From assembly GCA_002110485.1 (NCBI GenBank), contig MOWL01000045.1:1736001-1800000 (forward strand): a stretch of DNA of 64,000 nucleotides, given 5' to 3'. This document shows positions 1 to 11,735 of the stretch, in pieces. Under the pieces are notes generated by a model that did not search any database, was not told where the DNA came from, and was given only the letters and a program-made list of their open reading frames with translations. The position numbers and the translations under genes were made by a program. Source of the stretch: Emergomyces orientalis. Its lineage: Eukaryota; Ascomycota; Eurotiomycetes; Onygenales; Ajellomycetaceae. The first letter of the stretch is position 1. Each line of letters opens with the position of its first letter.

Positions 1-1971
1 AACGGTGGATATCGCAAATCGACAGACCTTCCTGAAGGACCCTATGATATTTTTATCGTTCCGCCCCATTCGTCAGGTTCTGGATTCATATACCTGCCCT
101 CCCTGCAATGCCATAGGAACAGCTTTCTAGCAGGAGTTGCGGCCACTTTGGTTGGGGTCGCAATATACGTGTGGGTGGTGCCAGTTATGAAAAATTGGGT
201 TTCAACAGTTGCTCAAAGTGGTGGTGCGGGCGTCTTTTTGGTTGTAATAGGAGTTGGAGTTGCTAGTTGGGCATGGGGAAGGTCACAGACAGATTCCAGC
301 GGTACAACTCCACCGCCACCTCCACGAGGTGCCCCTAGACCATCTCCCGCCCCTGGAGGAGGAAGAGCGGGTCCCCGAGGCCCGCAGCACGAACCCCCTC
401 CCTCCTCAGGCCAAAATCATAACGCCGGGGGAGGACCGCACTATCAAAATTTCAATGGTCAATACCCAGGAGGAGGCTATGGAAATGGCCCAAACCCGAG
501 TGGACAATACAATGGTGGTCCATTCCCTGGCGGCCAGTATCCTGGAGGCCATCGTTATACACAAGGAGAAGGAAACACGGGGGCTGATGGACCCCCTCCA
601 CCAGACCCACCGCCAAATACGCCGCCAAAGCCACCTGAAGGCGCCACCCCCAAACCGAAAGACCAGGACTGGGAAAAAGCAAGGGAGGAAACAAAACGGA
701 AGGAAGACATAAGACGAAAGATGGAGGAGTTCCGGAAGAAGAGAGAAGAGGAAGAAAAAGAGAAACAAGGACAGCGAGAGAAGGAGGCACGAGAAAGAGA
801 ATTCCGTGAGAGAAAGGAGAAGAGAGAAAAGGAGCGACTTGCTAAGGAGGCTGAGGAGAAGGAGGCTGCAGAGAAAGCCGCTAAAGAAAAAACTAGGGCG
901 GAAGCTGCTGCTCGGTTCGCTGCTGCTCGAGAGGCCGCCGCTGCAAAGAGAGCTGCCGACAAGGCAGCCACAGAAAAACTCGCAGCAGCAAAATCAACTG
1001 CCGAAAAATTGGCAGCGGAGAAACTAGCAGCAGAGAAAAGAGCAGAGTCGGTTAAGCAGGCAGAATCTGCAAAAGCTCCTCCGCCCCCAAGAACGCCTTC
1101 GCCTCAGAAAAAACCACCGCCTTTCCCATCTGCAAAAACAGAGCTTGAAGACGATGCTTACTCATTTCGTCCTTATGATCGACCCAAGAAACAGCCATCC
1201 GCGCCCTCGGTGTTCTCAGAGTCATCATATGCACCTTCGCAATCGACGGCGAGAACAACTCCACCCCCTTCTCGACGTGGGCCATATTACACGAAAGATC
1301 CGGATAAGATCATTATCGCCGGCGTGTATGTTTTCAACAACACTTTTATGAGGACACCCGTTGGACAACTGGTGTCCGGCAAGGGGCATGTAACCGACGG
1401 TTTAATACTCCGCATCACGACTGAAGGAATGTTTGTAGACGATGACATTAGAGGCGTAGCCCAACGCGAATGGGACGTCAAGGCATGGACAATGAAACTT
1501 GTAGAGGTATGGTGTCCCCAGCTCGGTGCGAATCCTCCTCCCACCCGCCCAAGCCCGATGAAGACCAACCCCTTCCGGTTCAGCTCGTCCTACGCGCACA
1601 AGGTTCCCAGCAGTGAGGAATCTGACGCGTATCTGGCAAGCCTACACAGGTCTTGCAAGAACCAGTGCCGGCTAGGGGCTGCATCTTCCGGAATGGAGGG
1701 CCGTAATGGAAAAAGCAATAGCAGTATCATTGATTATGGAGATCTTCTGCAGAGCGCTGAATTGCGTGGCTTCCATGTCGTTCGCGCAAGCCTCCGAGAC
1801 CAGGAAGGCAAGAAATATGTTTTTGTCTTGCAGGAGACTGAGGCTTGGAAAGTGGCCATCGGGCTTCAGCGGTTGAAGAAGGGGAGTCAAGTTAGGGCAT
1901 TGGGGGTGTGCGGCTTGCCTGCTAACGAAACCAATGCTGTACTTGAAAGTCTGGGGTACATCTCAAATTGA
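1..1971 (+). CDS. Two-TM, coiled-coil fungal protein, 5' end outside the window
   Basis: The reading frame is open from base 1 to the TGA at 1969-1971, giving 656 visible residues; the true start lies upstream, so this is a 3' partial gene. No methionine in the visible N-terminal part makes a convincing start. Two hydrophobic segments sit near visible residues 42-62 (FLAGVAATLVGVAIYVWVVPV without charges) and 76-93. A Gly/Asn/Pro-rich spacer follows to about residue 210, then a long Lys/Glu/Arg/Ala-rich stretch (about 220-360) that should form a charged coiled coil, then a Pro/Ser linker. The C-terminal 230 residues look folded, beginning near KDPDKIIIAGVYVFNNTF. I do not recognise a named domain. 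It resembles conserved hypothetical membrane proteins of filamentous fungi; topology and role are inference. No intron is needed inside the visible part. Confidence 0.8.
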   Translation, partial: NGGYRKSTDLPEGPYDIFIVPPHSSGSGFIYLPSLQCHRNSFLAGVAATLVGVAIYVWVVPVMKNWVSTVAQSGGAGVFLVVIGVGVASWAWGRSQTDSSGTTPPPPPRGAPRPSPAPGGGRAGPRGPQHEPPPSSGQNHNAGGGPHYQNFNGQYPGGGYGNGPNPSGQYNGGPFPGGQYPGGHRYTQGEGNTGADGPPPPDPPPNTPPKPPEGATPKPKDQDWEKAREETKRKEDIRRKMEEFRKKREEEEKEKQGQREKEAREREFRERKEKREKERLAKEAEEKEAAEKAAKEKTRAEAAARFAAAREAAAAKRAADKAATEKLAAAKSTAEKLAAEKLAAEKRAESVKQAESAKAPPPPRTPSPQKKPPPFPSAKTELEDDAYSFRPYDRPKKQPSAPSVFSESSYAPSQSTARTTPPPSRRGPYYTKDPDKIIIAGVYVFNNTFMRTPVGQLVSGKGHVTDGLILRITTEGMFVDDDIRGVAQREWDVKAWTMKLVEVWCPQLGANPPPTRPSPMKTNPFRFSSSYAHKVPSSEESDAYLASLHRSCKNQCRLGAASSGMEGRNGKSNSSIIDYGDLLQSAELRGFHVVRASLRDQEGKKYVFVLQETEAWKVAIGLQRLKKGSQVRALGVCGLPANETNAVLESLGYISN

Positions 1972-3866
1972 TGGTGATGTTTGAATGTTTTCCAGATCAG
2001 TGATAAGGTAAGGTACTATGCCACGAATAGCGTTTGATAAAGAAAGCATGATTCTGCCCATGGAAAACAGCGAGGCTAACTATCATCATAGTTCAGACCC
2101 AAAGTTCTCACCCTTGTCATCTCCTCGCCTCGTGTTCAATTCTTGTTTCTATTTTCTCCTGTGTGCAATTTATTCTCTCTTTGTTGTTTCTTCCCTTCGT
2201 CAGGGACATCGAAATATGCATCTCTCAGGTCATTTTAGCGATGGAGTTTAGAGGCATATACTGTTCATTCGTTCAATCGTCCTTTTGCTTTCACGTGGGA
2301 ATTTTCATGACACAAGTTCCCCACTGCACCAAACCTTCCATGATTTTCGCGTTATCTTGAGCTTTGATGGTCACCCTTCCGCTCAGTACCTAGTCATCCC
2401 CTTACCTTCCTCCATTTTCTCTTTCGTCTTTGAGCATATCCTGTTTTGTTTTGTTCTTTGTTTTTGTTTCAGTTTTGCATGGATATTTTACAGCACGTAC
2501 ATGTATGACTCCGAGTTATGCGTGCACGCAAGCACCATTGGACAATTTGGCCTGGATTTGCTGGTGTGTACAGTACATATAGTTTTTGGAAATCTTCTAG
2601 TTAATTCATTGACAAATATATTTTTGATACTTTTCATATTTTTTGGGTCGTTGTTTTGTTCATCTTGGCTCCCTTTTCTTGAACATCAGTCGCCTCACCT
2701 GTCCCTTCGGTAGCTAGTAGCCCTCAATTTCTAACTATTCCACCCTCACGAAGCCGATGCGGAGGATTCGATCCTGCCGCGTAACTGTGCAAATTTATTT
2801 CAATGTACGACAGCCAAATCAGCACTCTCATTCGGTAGGCGGTGCTAGGATCTGAGTCCAGATTTTCTGCAACATTTCAGCCACAACACCTCAAAAATGA
2901 ACACAAACCAGCTCATCTTCAAACAAAACCGTGACAAAAATGACTAGAACTTGCATCCAATCAATGCCACATGGATTGATACACGGCTCCTCATTATGAG
3001 CTGTCTGCGTTCCCTATCCCCAAGGCCCCAGACCCCAACTTTTCAAAGGCAGAATCCAAACCCCGCTCAGCAAGCCGTTTCTTCCTGAACAACAATGCTG
3101 GTCCTAAATTGACTGAACTGACTCGAGGAGAGAGTTTAAAAAAAAAGTGGCTGCCTGGCCCAACCATGGATAATACCACGTACTCACTTTCTTCGCCGCC
3201 TCCGCCCGAAACCTACAAAGCTCGACCCTTGCCGATTTTTTCTCCAAAGAAGGGGGACGGCCGCGGGCGGGGGTGTGTTCCCTCTGTTGGCGACTTCGGA
3301 TGCTGTGATGTTTTGATTTGGCCTGCGGAACTGATTTTTGAGACCTCGTTCTGATTTGCCCCATGTTCCCAGGATCAATCTTCACAAAACTGATGCACGA
3401 CATGATTTGCGGGATCTAACTGGACTGAAGTTTGAGAATACTTGTTTTTACTTTTTGTCCCTTTAAACTGCTTGCGCTACGTTCTGTTACTTTCTTCTCT
3501 TGGAAGCAATTGGATTGACAATGCCGCTGTACGATGTCTGCCGAGCAAGGTGCAGCAGCACTGGCGTAGTATTGTCATTCCCGGTTTCTTGCTCGTTTCT
3601 TTTTAAGAAGGAAAAGCTTACCCCTGCCCTTGATTGACTGAATTATTTGTCTTTGTCTGACGGGGTTGCAGACTTGGCTCGGCTGATTATTCAGGCAGAC
3701 CCCTTATATACAGCGAACCCTCGCCCTTCCTAGAGGTTGCAGTCGAAGCTTGTCCCTCGTTCTCTGTTAGCTATCTACCGATAGAAACAAGAAGTTCTTT
3801 CTGTCCATTTACTCTACAAGTTTTTGCATACATCCCCCAATAAGGACCAGGCAGGGGAATACGACC
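1972..3866. other. Intergenic region, 3' UTR of the first gene and promoter of the next
   Basis: About 1.9 kb without a supported gene. The first 700 bases are T-rich and read like a 3' UTR and downstream spacer. The last 200 bases hold a TATA-like box (about 3704-3710) and a pyrimidine-rich leader before the ATG at 3867. The ORFs present in both strands are short and show no recognisable protein. Confidence 0.6.
3704..3710 (+). promoter_or_regulatory. TATA-like box upstream of the SGSI-repeat membrane protein
   Basis: TTATATA lies about 157 nt before the ATG at 3867, a plausible distance for a fungal core promoter. The match is to a common AT word, so this is suggestive only. Confidence 0.3.
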
Positions 3867-5358
3867 ATGGAGAACTCTTACTCAGACCAGCCAAGGTATC
3901 GGGATGACCCTTCAGCGAACGAGAAGGCTATCTTAGCTGCTGAATATAATGTTGCTGTTTTCGAGGATTCACCAGCGCAACCCGTCAACAAAAGGCGCTG
4001 TGGTTTCATGAAAGGGGGTCGGTCCTGTTTTGGAGATAGTTCTCGGTCCGTCTGCGCAAGAGCCTCACTGGCACTGTTCAAAGTTGTCCTGTTTGTTGGA
4101 CTGGTTGGGTTCTTCTTCAAGGGCACTTTCCACGGATTTAAGAAGGTATGGAAGGAATGATTGATTTTCATTTTCCCCTCAAAGCTACACATGATCTTCC
4201 CTTTATGCCCGATGTCTTATCTTATAGGACTATATATACTACCCCTCGAGGAGTCCATACGTAAAAGGTATTGACGATTATCTCTAGCAATGTGCACACT
4301 CTAAGCAGAACAACAACCAAGTATCTTTAAACGGCTGGCACGATCATGGACCTTCTGAGAAACGGGACATCTCTGTTAACACAACTGCCAACTCCATTGT
4401 CGGCAAATTCCCGCTCTATGATAGTCTCAACCTGACTACCGTCACCGGCAGCATTGCGGTAGTCATCGACCCTCAGCCCGCACACCCGGAGCATCCTGGC
4501 AAACCAGCACGTGTGTCCATCAGGACCGAGTCGGGAAGCATTTCTGTTGCATTCAGGCTTCCCGGTGTGCAACCTGCCCTTAGCGATGCATCCAGTTTCA
4601 CCCAACTCCAAACCCTCTATCACTCAGAGAAGCCCAGCGCTCGCAACAACAACGACGACAACAAAAACAACAACTTGCACGCCTTCCTCACCCCGCGCGC
4701 CTACGAAGTAGAAATCCACACTTCCTCCGGTAGCATCTCGGGTCAAGTCGCTTTCTCAAATCTACTCAACATCTCCACCGTTTCTGGCTCCATCAGCGCC
4801 AACCTTATCCCCCTTGTTTTCCTCCCTTACGAAGATGAAGAGCCCCCTCGCGATCCCCATGACCCCTACCACCCTCCGGGCGATGGCCGCGATGACATCG
4901 TTCCCGCACATCGTGCCAACATTTCTATCGTCACCTCCACCGAGACAGGAAGCACGCATATCTCCCTCTCGGAGCCCTTTTTCCCACCTCTACCAGAACA
5001 GCCTGCCAAGAAATCCACCAACAAACCAGGGTCACCTCAGACGGGCAAGCAGATCCCCCGATCCATCACCGCACACCACATCGCGCATGGCTCCGGCTCG
5101 TTGGCCGTTGTCTACCCACCGTCCTGGGCCGGGCGCGTCCATGCAGCTAGCTCCGGAAAGGGCCGTGTACGCCTTGGCGGTGAGGGTTTGCTAGTTCACC
5201 CTGGCAATCAGACGCTCGCTGACGGTGTGAGATATCCGGATCCCGAGGATGAGTGGGACGCTCCGTGGTGGGGCGCGTCTGGCATCATGAACGTTACGAT
5301 TGCAACTGACGGCGGTATGGTGGACTTCTTTGCTCGGGGGGATAGGTTTGATGCGTGA
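3867..5358 (+). CDS. Single-pass membrane protein with repeated SGSI strands (adhesin-like, DUF4097-type)
   Basis: I reconstruct three exons: 3867-4145, 4228-4260 and 4309-5358, giving 453 residues. Intron 1 (4146-4227) starts GTATGG and ends TTATAG. The 48-nt intron 2 (4261-4308, GTAAAA...CAG) keeps phase 0 and is the less certain one. The N-terminus is cytoplasmic-looking, with a cluster of Cys and basic residues, followed by one hydrophobic segment near residues 70-87 (ALFKVVLFVGLVGFFF). The rest is a Ser/Thr/Pro-rich ectodomain in which short strands recur: VTGSIAV, ESGSISV, SSGSISG, VSGSISA, GSGSLAV. This pattern is like the repetitive beta-strand adhesin fold of DUF4097 proteins, an inference from pattern. 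The signal-anchor geometry suggests a type II membrane protein at the cell surface. Function unknown. Confidence 0.75.
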
Positions 5359-7497
5359 GTGAGCTAGAGAATGAGTAGTGGATTTGGCTGGTGGAGAGAT
5401 GGAGCAACTGGTTCGAGAAGGGGGTATGGAGAGTTCGTTTGTGTAGATGGATATGATGGGATGAAGGTACACCAGAAGTAAAGTAATATAGTGAGAAGTA
5501 TATGCGCCGTTGGCTGCGGATATCATGCTGATGGCATCTTCTTTTATTTTTTATTTGAGTTTGTATTACATGTTGCTATTATCCAACCTATTCGATTTTG
5601 GACACTCTCAAATTTGCTCTCTTTTCCCCCTTTTCCTTCGACTTCCAGTTTGCGGTGGAATAATTGGGTCGATGGTGAAAAAAAGAGTTCCCACATACCA
5701 ATAATAATAAAACTTCCTCTCAGGGATGGGAAATAATGGGACTCTGTTCGTAACCCAAGAGTCAAACAAGGGCGATTCCGCTCGTTTAGTCGAATTCCCT
5801 TTTATTTTATTCTTTATAGAACCCAATATCACCATACCTGATTTTGAGAGGGGCGGGAGCAAATAGTTAAGAAGATGATTGATTCTTTAACCATACGGCG
5901 GTAGCTAGAGTAGTAATCCTTCATCAGCAGAATTTCCTTCCCACCTATGACAAACCCACATATAGTTTATTGTCAGTGGTGCCCGACGATCTGGTGTGAT
6001 TCTCTGTCTCAGCAACGCACAGATGATGGATAGATTAATCAGGCCAATACTGCCCTTCTGACAGGTATATGGTTGTTTTAGCTATACCGTGTATGTATGT
6101 ATGTATGTATGTATGCAGCCGAGTATCGTGGCAGGAGGCAGTAAATGGTCGTTCGTTGCCCACAGCAGGATGTTACCCATTGAGCAAAAATTCGTGCCAA
6201 ACTTGGTTGGAGGTGTTTCTCATCATTCATGCATACTGAATTGAAACCATGATAAATGAAATAAATACTGATATCAACAACATATGTAAGTAGGGTATGA
6301 AAGTCGCTGAATGTCCTTGAGCTGAGGTAAAATGAAAGGAGATGCATGCAAGCGTGCCAGAGGGAAGCCAAGTCCATATGTGTAATGATAAGGAACCAAA
6401 ACGAGGGGAGCAATAAGACAGCAGTGTAGTCATAGGCTCTTCTCAATCATTAGAATGAAATAGCAAGACGGGAATATAAATTACAGCAGCAGGAATTATT
6501 TGAAAGGTCAAAAAAATAAAGGAGCGGGAGGAGGGGAACTAAAAAAGAACAGGATATCAAAAATGATCCATATACAACTAACCTCCAACCAAGTAAATCA
6601 TATGTACACAACAAGGGGGAAAAAGAGAAACCATATTGTTCATATCCGTATTCCTCCTTTCCATCAAGAGACTGGTATAAAATTTGACGACTGCCATCAG
6701 CAGAAAATACAATATAAATAAATAAAGCAAGGGAAAGAGAAAGAATGAAAAGACTGGTCTATTTCGTTTACGTATGGCTCGAGGATGGGACGACCCGACA
6801 ACAAGTGACTAGCTTGCTAATTCGATCAATAAACATGGAGCGGGGAGAGAAGATAGCCACATGCGAAAAGAAAGGTATAAAAGCGAAATGGGAACTGAAA
6901 AAAAAAAACTTCCCTTCAAAAAGGACAGGAAAAGAAAATGGGCCACACCCTCCGGGAAGGCAGAGAACGGTTGCGAAGTTCTTTGGTAAATGGAGGCCAA
7001 ACTGAAAGAAAGGGGGGAAATGGGAGGTTACAAGAAAAGCGAGACGAAACGGGAGAGATAAGAAAGCTGCTGGCATGATTTTACCAGTATAGATGCTTGC
7101 TTCCTCACAATGTGGCCGTGTTCAATCCATTCATTCCCACAGTCAGACCAACGTAACCGTCCATACCAGCAATAGCAAATGAAATGAGAGAAAGTTAATG
7201 CATGGATATGAAACGAAAGCGAAAGCGAAACAAAAATAACAAACAAAAATAAATTTGATAAGACTTCAATCAAAAAGGTCCAGAAAAAAGAGAAAGATAT
7301 GACTAAATAAAGTTTACCTTTCTCTCTGTCTCTTGTGCGCCTGTTTTCCTTAATGTGATTTTCCCATGCATGAATTCTATATATGGTGTGTGTGCATTTC
7401 CTTTATCTTCCTTCCCCTATGTGGTGTGTGTTTTTGGTTTTTGGTATTTCCTTTTGCTAAGCTGCTTAATTTCTTCATTTGACCGATGAGACTCATT
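5359..7497. other. Convergent intergenic region with a (GTAT)n microsatellite
   Basis: About 2.1 kb between two convergent genes, so it should contain both 3' UTRs and terminators. It is AT-rich, with purine-rich tracts on the plus strand from about 6490 to 7270. I see no coding potential beyond short chance ORFs, and no RNA gene. Confidence 0.6.
6089..6115. repeat. (GTAT)n tetranucleotide microsatellite
   Basis: About six tandem copies of GTAT in the convergent intergenic region. A simple repeat, probably length-polymorphic between strains. Confidence 0.9.
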
Positions 7498-10181
7498 TTA
7501 CCATCCGTGCTGGTGGTAGGAGCTCTCAAACGGGTTTGCACCACCACCGCCACCCCGGGCAAAACCGCCCCCGTTCATCATATTAAATAGGATGTTGGGA
7601 TCGATATGGATATTCTGCCCGCCACCCATGCCTCCCATTCCCCCCATGCCTCCCATACCGCCCATGCCGCCCATGCCGCCCATGTGCGCGAAAGAGGCAC
7701 CGCCCCCCCGCGAGAACATGTCTGCTGGATCGAGAAGGTCATCGCCGTTGTCATAGCTGGCACGTTTCCTGTGGGGGAAAAAGAGGGAGGTTGGTCAGTT
7801 TACGTGGGAGTAAAAGGTGAAAAGGGTTGTACATTAAAGAGCGGCCCGGTTGGCGTGGGGGTGGGGGGGAAAAACCCCCCAAAAACTTGGAAAAAGAAAA
7901 TATGAAGATTTTGGCGGCCAAGATGTGCTTTTTTTTTGGGGGGGGGAGAAGGGATTTCATACTGCGAATCACTCAAAATTTCATACGCCTCTCCAATCTC
8001 CTTAAATTCCGTATCCCCTTTTTCACCATCTAGATTCTTATCCGGATGATGCTGAATCGCCATTTTCCTATACGCCTTCTTAATCTCCTGCTCCGTCGCG
8101 TTCTTATCGACGCCGAGAATCTTATAGTAATCTTTCCGCTGGCTCTTCTTAAGCTCAAACTCCGCGTTTCGGACCTCTTCCTGAATACCTTTCTCGTTGG
8201 GGTTGGCTTCAGCGATCTTTTTGAATTCGCGCGCAGCTTCCTCCCAGTTGCCCGCCGCTCCGTACGCCTTTGCCCGCACCCGTTGCGCTTTTACGTATGC
8301 AGGATCCAATTTGAGCGCCTTTGTGCAGTCTTCAATTGATTTGTCGTAGTTGCTGAGGTTGAGGTAGGCCTGGGCGCGGTTCTGGAGGAGTTTGGAGTTG
8401 ATGTCTTTGTTTTTCGGGTCGACTTCCAAAGCCTTAGTGTACAGATCGATGGCTTCTTGATATTTTCTTGACTTGAATGCTGTGTTTCCTTCATCTTTCA
8501 TTCGGAGGAGTTTCTGTACCATGCGGAGATATCTGATCGCCAGGGTGGAGTCCGGGTCTAGGCTCAGAGCGAGTTTAAAGTGTCTGACTGCCTGCTCGTT
8601 CTCACCCTGGGCATAAAATAGTCGACCGCGGAGCAATAAGGCGTCCGGATCCTGGTTGTTATCTCGTAACATGGACATGACGATGTTCTGTGCGTCGCCC
8701 AATGCATTGACATTGCCCATTTTTAGGTATGCCTCCGCTCGCATCAGCCTCCATTTGCGCGGTTGTGTCATGCCAACTCCTAACCCCTTTACGGCCTGGT
8801 CCAGGCAGTATAATGTCATGGAGCCTCCTCTATCTTCCCGTAGCGAACCTTCTGCCTGGGTGATATGATGTAGCATTGCCTCTGCGGGGGCTTTATCCTT
8901 TGCGGAAACGGGCGGTTGGATTTTTGAATAGATGGCCAATGCCTCCGCGGGTCGGCCAAGGCTGGTGTATATTCTTGCTAACCTGTGCATGATTTTCTGG
9001 TTACCAGGCTCCAACTCATCAGCCAGTTTGGCATCTTCTAGGGCTTCAAGGTAGCGATGTGCGGATATGTAGGCAGCCGCTCTGTTTGATAGATAGGTGG
9101 ATGATGATGGCTGGGCATCGACCGCTGTATTTCAAGAAGATATATTAACACACAGACAAACCCACACCCGCGCCCACATTCATGATGCATTAGATAACCT
9201 CTCTCAATTGCTTTCGTTAAAAAACCTCTATTCTTTTCATTTTTCTTTCCCATTCACTTAAGCCACGGCATATAGACTCATTCACCCCATGATATTTGTG
9301 GAGAAAAATGAAACAAAACAGACAAGTGAAAACTTACCCCTTGTATACTCTTGGATGGCTTTCTGATAATCACCCGCCTTGAAAAATTTATTCCCGGCTA
9401 ACTTGCACGCCTCGGCATCGACAACGGGCGGTGCAGGTTGTGGGGTACTTGACGGGACATTGTGAGGGGGAGGCGTAGGGCTTCGCTCCGCCGTATCGGA
9501 ATGGACGCCATTTGACTGCGTGCCAGTAGATGAAGCGGGGGAGTCTTGCTGAATGGGCGTGGAAAAGGTGGAAGGGGAGGCAGCGGCGTTGGTCGCAGCA
9601 GGAGAAGCGGCAGCGTCAGGTTGCTCAATGTCCATGGAGCTGCGACTATCGTCTCTCGCAGCTGCCATGGCGGATAGGCGACGAAGCTCGTCCGGGGGCA
9701 GATTCAATGGGTGGGAGTCCCGATCGTAGGTGAAGCGGGAGGACGAACTCTTCGATTTGTGCTTTGTGGGGCTGCCCAAGGGCGTCGAGGCAACGCGGCG
9801 GCTTTTGTGTTCGGGGTCCCGATGTGGTTTGGGCGAGGCCTTGGTTGGGGATTTGCGTGAGGAGCCAAGGCGGGGAGAGGAGGATGACTTGTTGATATTA
9901 TTATTATTATTGTTGTTGTTGCTGCTGCTGGTGGAGGTGAGGATGGAGGGCAGCGGCGAGCGGTGCTGGTTGTGATCGGGATGGCGATATTTGGAGGCAA
10001 CACCCAAGGAAGAATCGTTGTGCTGGTCGGAAGAAGCAGCACGGGCCAGGGGGGGAGGATGCTGGGAATCGTGAAGCTGCAGGTCGGACAGGTCTGATGT
10101 GCTGCTGGCGGAGGGCTTGTGGTGCTTTTTTTTGTTGGAGGATTTCTTGGAGGAGGAAGAAAAAAGGTTTGCGAGAACCAT
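7498..10181 (-). CDS. TPR and J-domain Hsp40 co-chaperone (DNAJC7-like)
   Basis: Three exons on the minus strand: 10181-9338, 9124-7963 and 7768-7498, giving 758 residues; introns are 213 and 193 nt with GTAAGT/CAG and GTATGA/CAG ends. The N-terminal 230 residues are low complexity (Ser, Pro, a run of Asn). Tetratricopeptide repeats follow, starting at [19 protein letters not shown] and running to about residue 590, then a J domain from DYYKILGV with the diagnostic HPD near residue 640. The third exon completes the J domain (QKRASYDNG) and ends in a Gly/Met tandem repeat (GGM x7) and a short Gly-rich tail. TPR-J proteins of the DNAJC7/TPR2 type bind Hsp70 and Hsp90 in the cytosol and stimulate Hsp70 ATPase through HPD; that role is family knowledge. 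I saw no clear heat-shock element upstream. Confidence 0.92.
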
Positions 10182-11735
10182 GAGTCCGGTTCGAGCGAGA
10201 ACAAACCAACTAAAGGTCGGCTAGGGATGCGGGAGCAAAGGCAAAAAAAAAAAAAAAAGGAAAGCAAAAGAAGCCCAGCGAAACAACCACCAAAATAAAA
10301 TAAAAAAATTATAGAGATAAAAAATAAGGTAAACAGAGAAAACAAGACTGAAATGAAGAGACAGCAGAGACGGAGATAATAATGTGTCTAGGATGACAGG
10401 CCAACAACAGCAACGGTAGCAGTCGAATCAAACTGACTGCAAGGAGTCCTCAGGCCCTGGTATTTTAATTTCGAAGCCGATGGAAGTCGATCGTGTTGCA
10501 GCTAAACACTTGTCCACGACCACATCCACAGCAACAAAATTCCCCCAGCCACGGGAATAACCAAAATAATACTTAGCTAGCTAGCTAACACGCAGTGCAG
10601 GGATCAGAAGAATTGTGCGATGGATAGACTCAGACACAAACAGTAGATTGGGCAAATATTAAAGATATCAGGTTTTGAAAAGATCGATATAGAAAGAAAA
10701 CCGGTCAAGAAAAGCCAGAGTTGGTGCAGAGATTGCGGGAGTGAACAAAGAGCCCGGTACTCCGTAGATATTTTAAATATATTAATTAGTTGTTATTCAA
10801 AGGGAAGCTCCTTTTTGCCCTCCTTTTCTTCAAAACAAATTCAAGTCAACAAGTGATTCCTGAGTGATATTTTTCCGTTCCTTAACTTTCACTTGACTCC
10901 TAAACATAGCGGAGAGGGGGAAGTAGAAAAAAGAAATAAATGAATTAAATGCCCATTGGACTCGAGCTACCTGGCGAAGAAAGCTCATACCCTCATTAAC
11001 AATCCAATCGTGAACCTTTTTGGGGGGTTAATTAGCGCCCTTCAGGAGATGAAGTGAGATGTGTATCATCATCCCAAATTCTGACTTTTCTATATAGTAA
11101 ACTACAATCGGAATGGAAATTTGAGAGGCTATTCATTTTGTAGCTGTATTATTATAATTAACGTATTTAATTTCCTGCCCAACTCGTCGAGATTAGCCAA
11201 ACCAACTCGCTGCTTCACGAACAAAGCAGAGATGAATGTCACGTTTTATATTCAAATACATTGAACATCCTACATAAGTAAATGGTAAGGAAAATTATGA
11301 TAAAATGAATCGCTAGCCCGCTTCAGGAGGAAAAAAAAAAAGGGGGGGGGGGAAAGCCTACAGTCATATTGGGCCTTACCCCACATACAACCATAACTCC
11401 CCTTTCGATACGTGTCAAAGATATCAAACATAATAATGCCAAGAACATAACAGGGTTTTGGGTTACTACAAAAGGCCAAGGGGTGTTTGTTAGGTGATGG
11501 GGGTTCAAAGCAAAAGGAGTACAGTGTCCGGTCAGGATGCAAGTTCCTCCCAGGAAACCGATATTTTTGGAGAAGAAAAAACGAAAGAGTAGTAATGAAA
11601 GGATGTAGCGGGGAAGAGCGAAGGGATGAGCCGAAGAGGGAGATCAAAATAGATAAGGAGACACAGTCGAAAATAACATATCATATATACTATAAATATA
11701 AACGAAGAAGGGAAAAGTTAAAGAAAAGAAATTCG
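10182..11735. other. Intergenic: promoter of the J-protein gene and 3' flank of the Rua1_C gene
   Basis: About 1.55 kb between two genes transcribed leftward. It contains an A-rich leader just upstream of 10181, a CTAG tandem near 10575-10590, and an A11-G11 junction at 11331-11352. No coding sequence or RNA gene is supported. Confidence 0.55.
11331..11352. repeat. A11-G11 homopolymer junction
   Basis: Eleven A followed directly by eleven G on the plus strand, in the 3' flank of the Rua1_C gene. Similar T-to-G junctions occur at 7929-7946 and 43981-44005. Confidence 0.85.

Noticed and set aside
555..971. Ser/Ala-rich minus-strand frame
   Set aside because: It is the antisense shadow of the Lys/Glu-rich coiled coil of the first gene.
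2761..2785. GGATTCGATCC-like B-box word
   Set aside because: It deviates from the consensus and no cloverleaf can be built around it.
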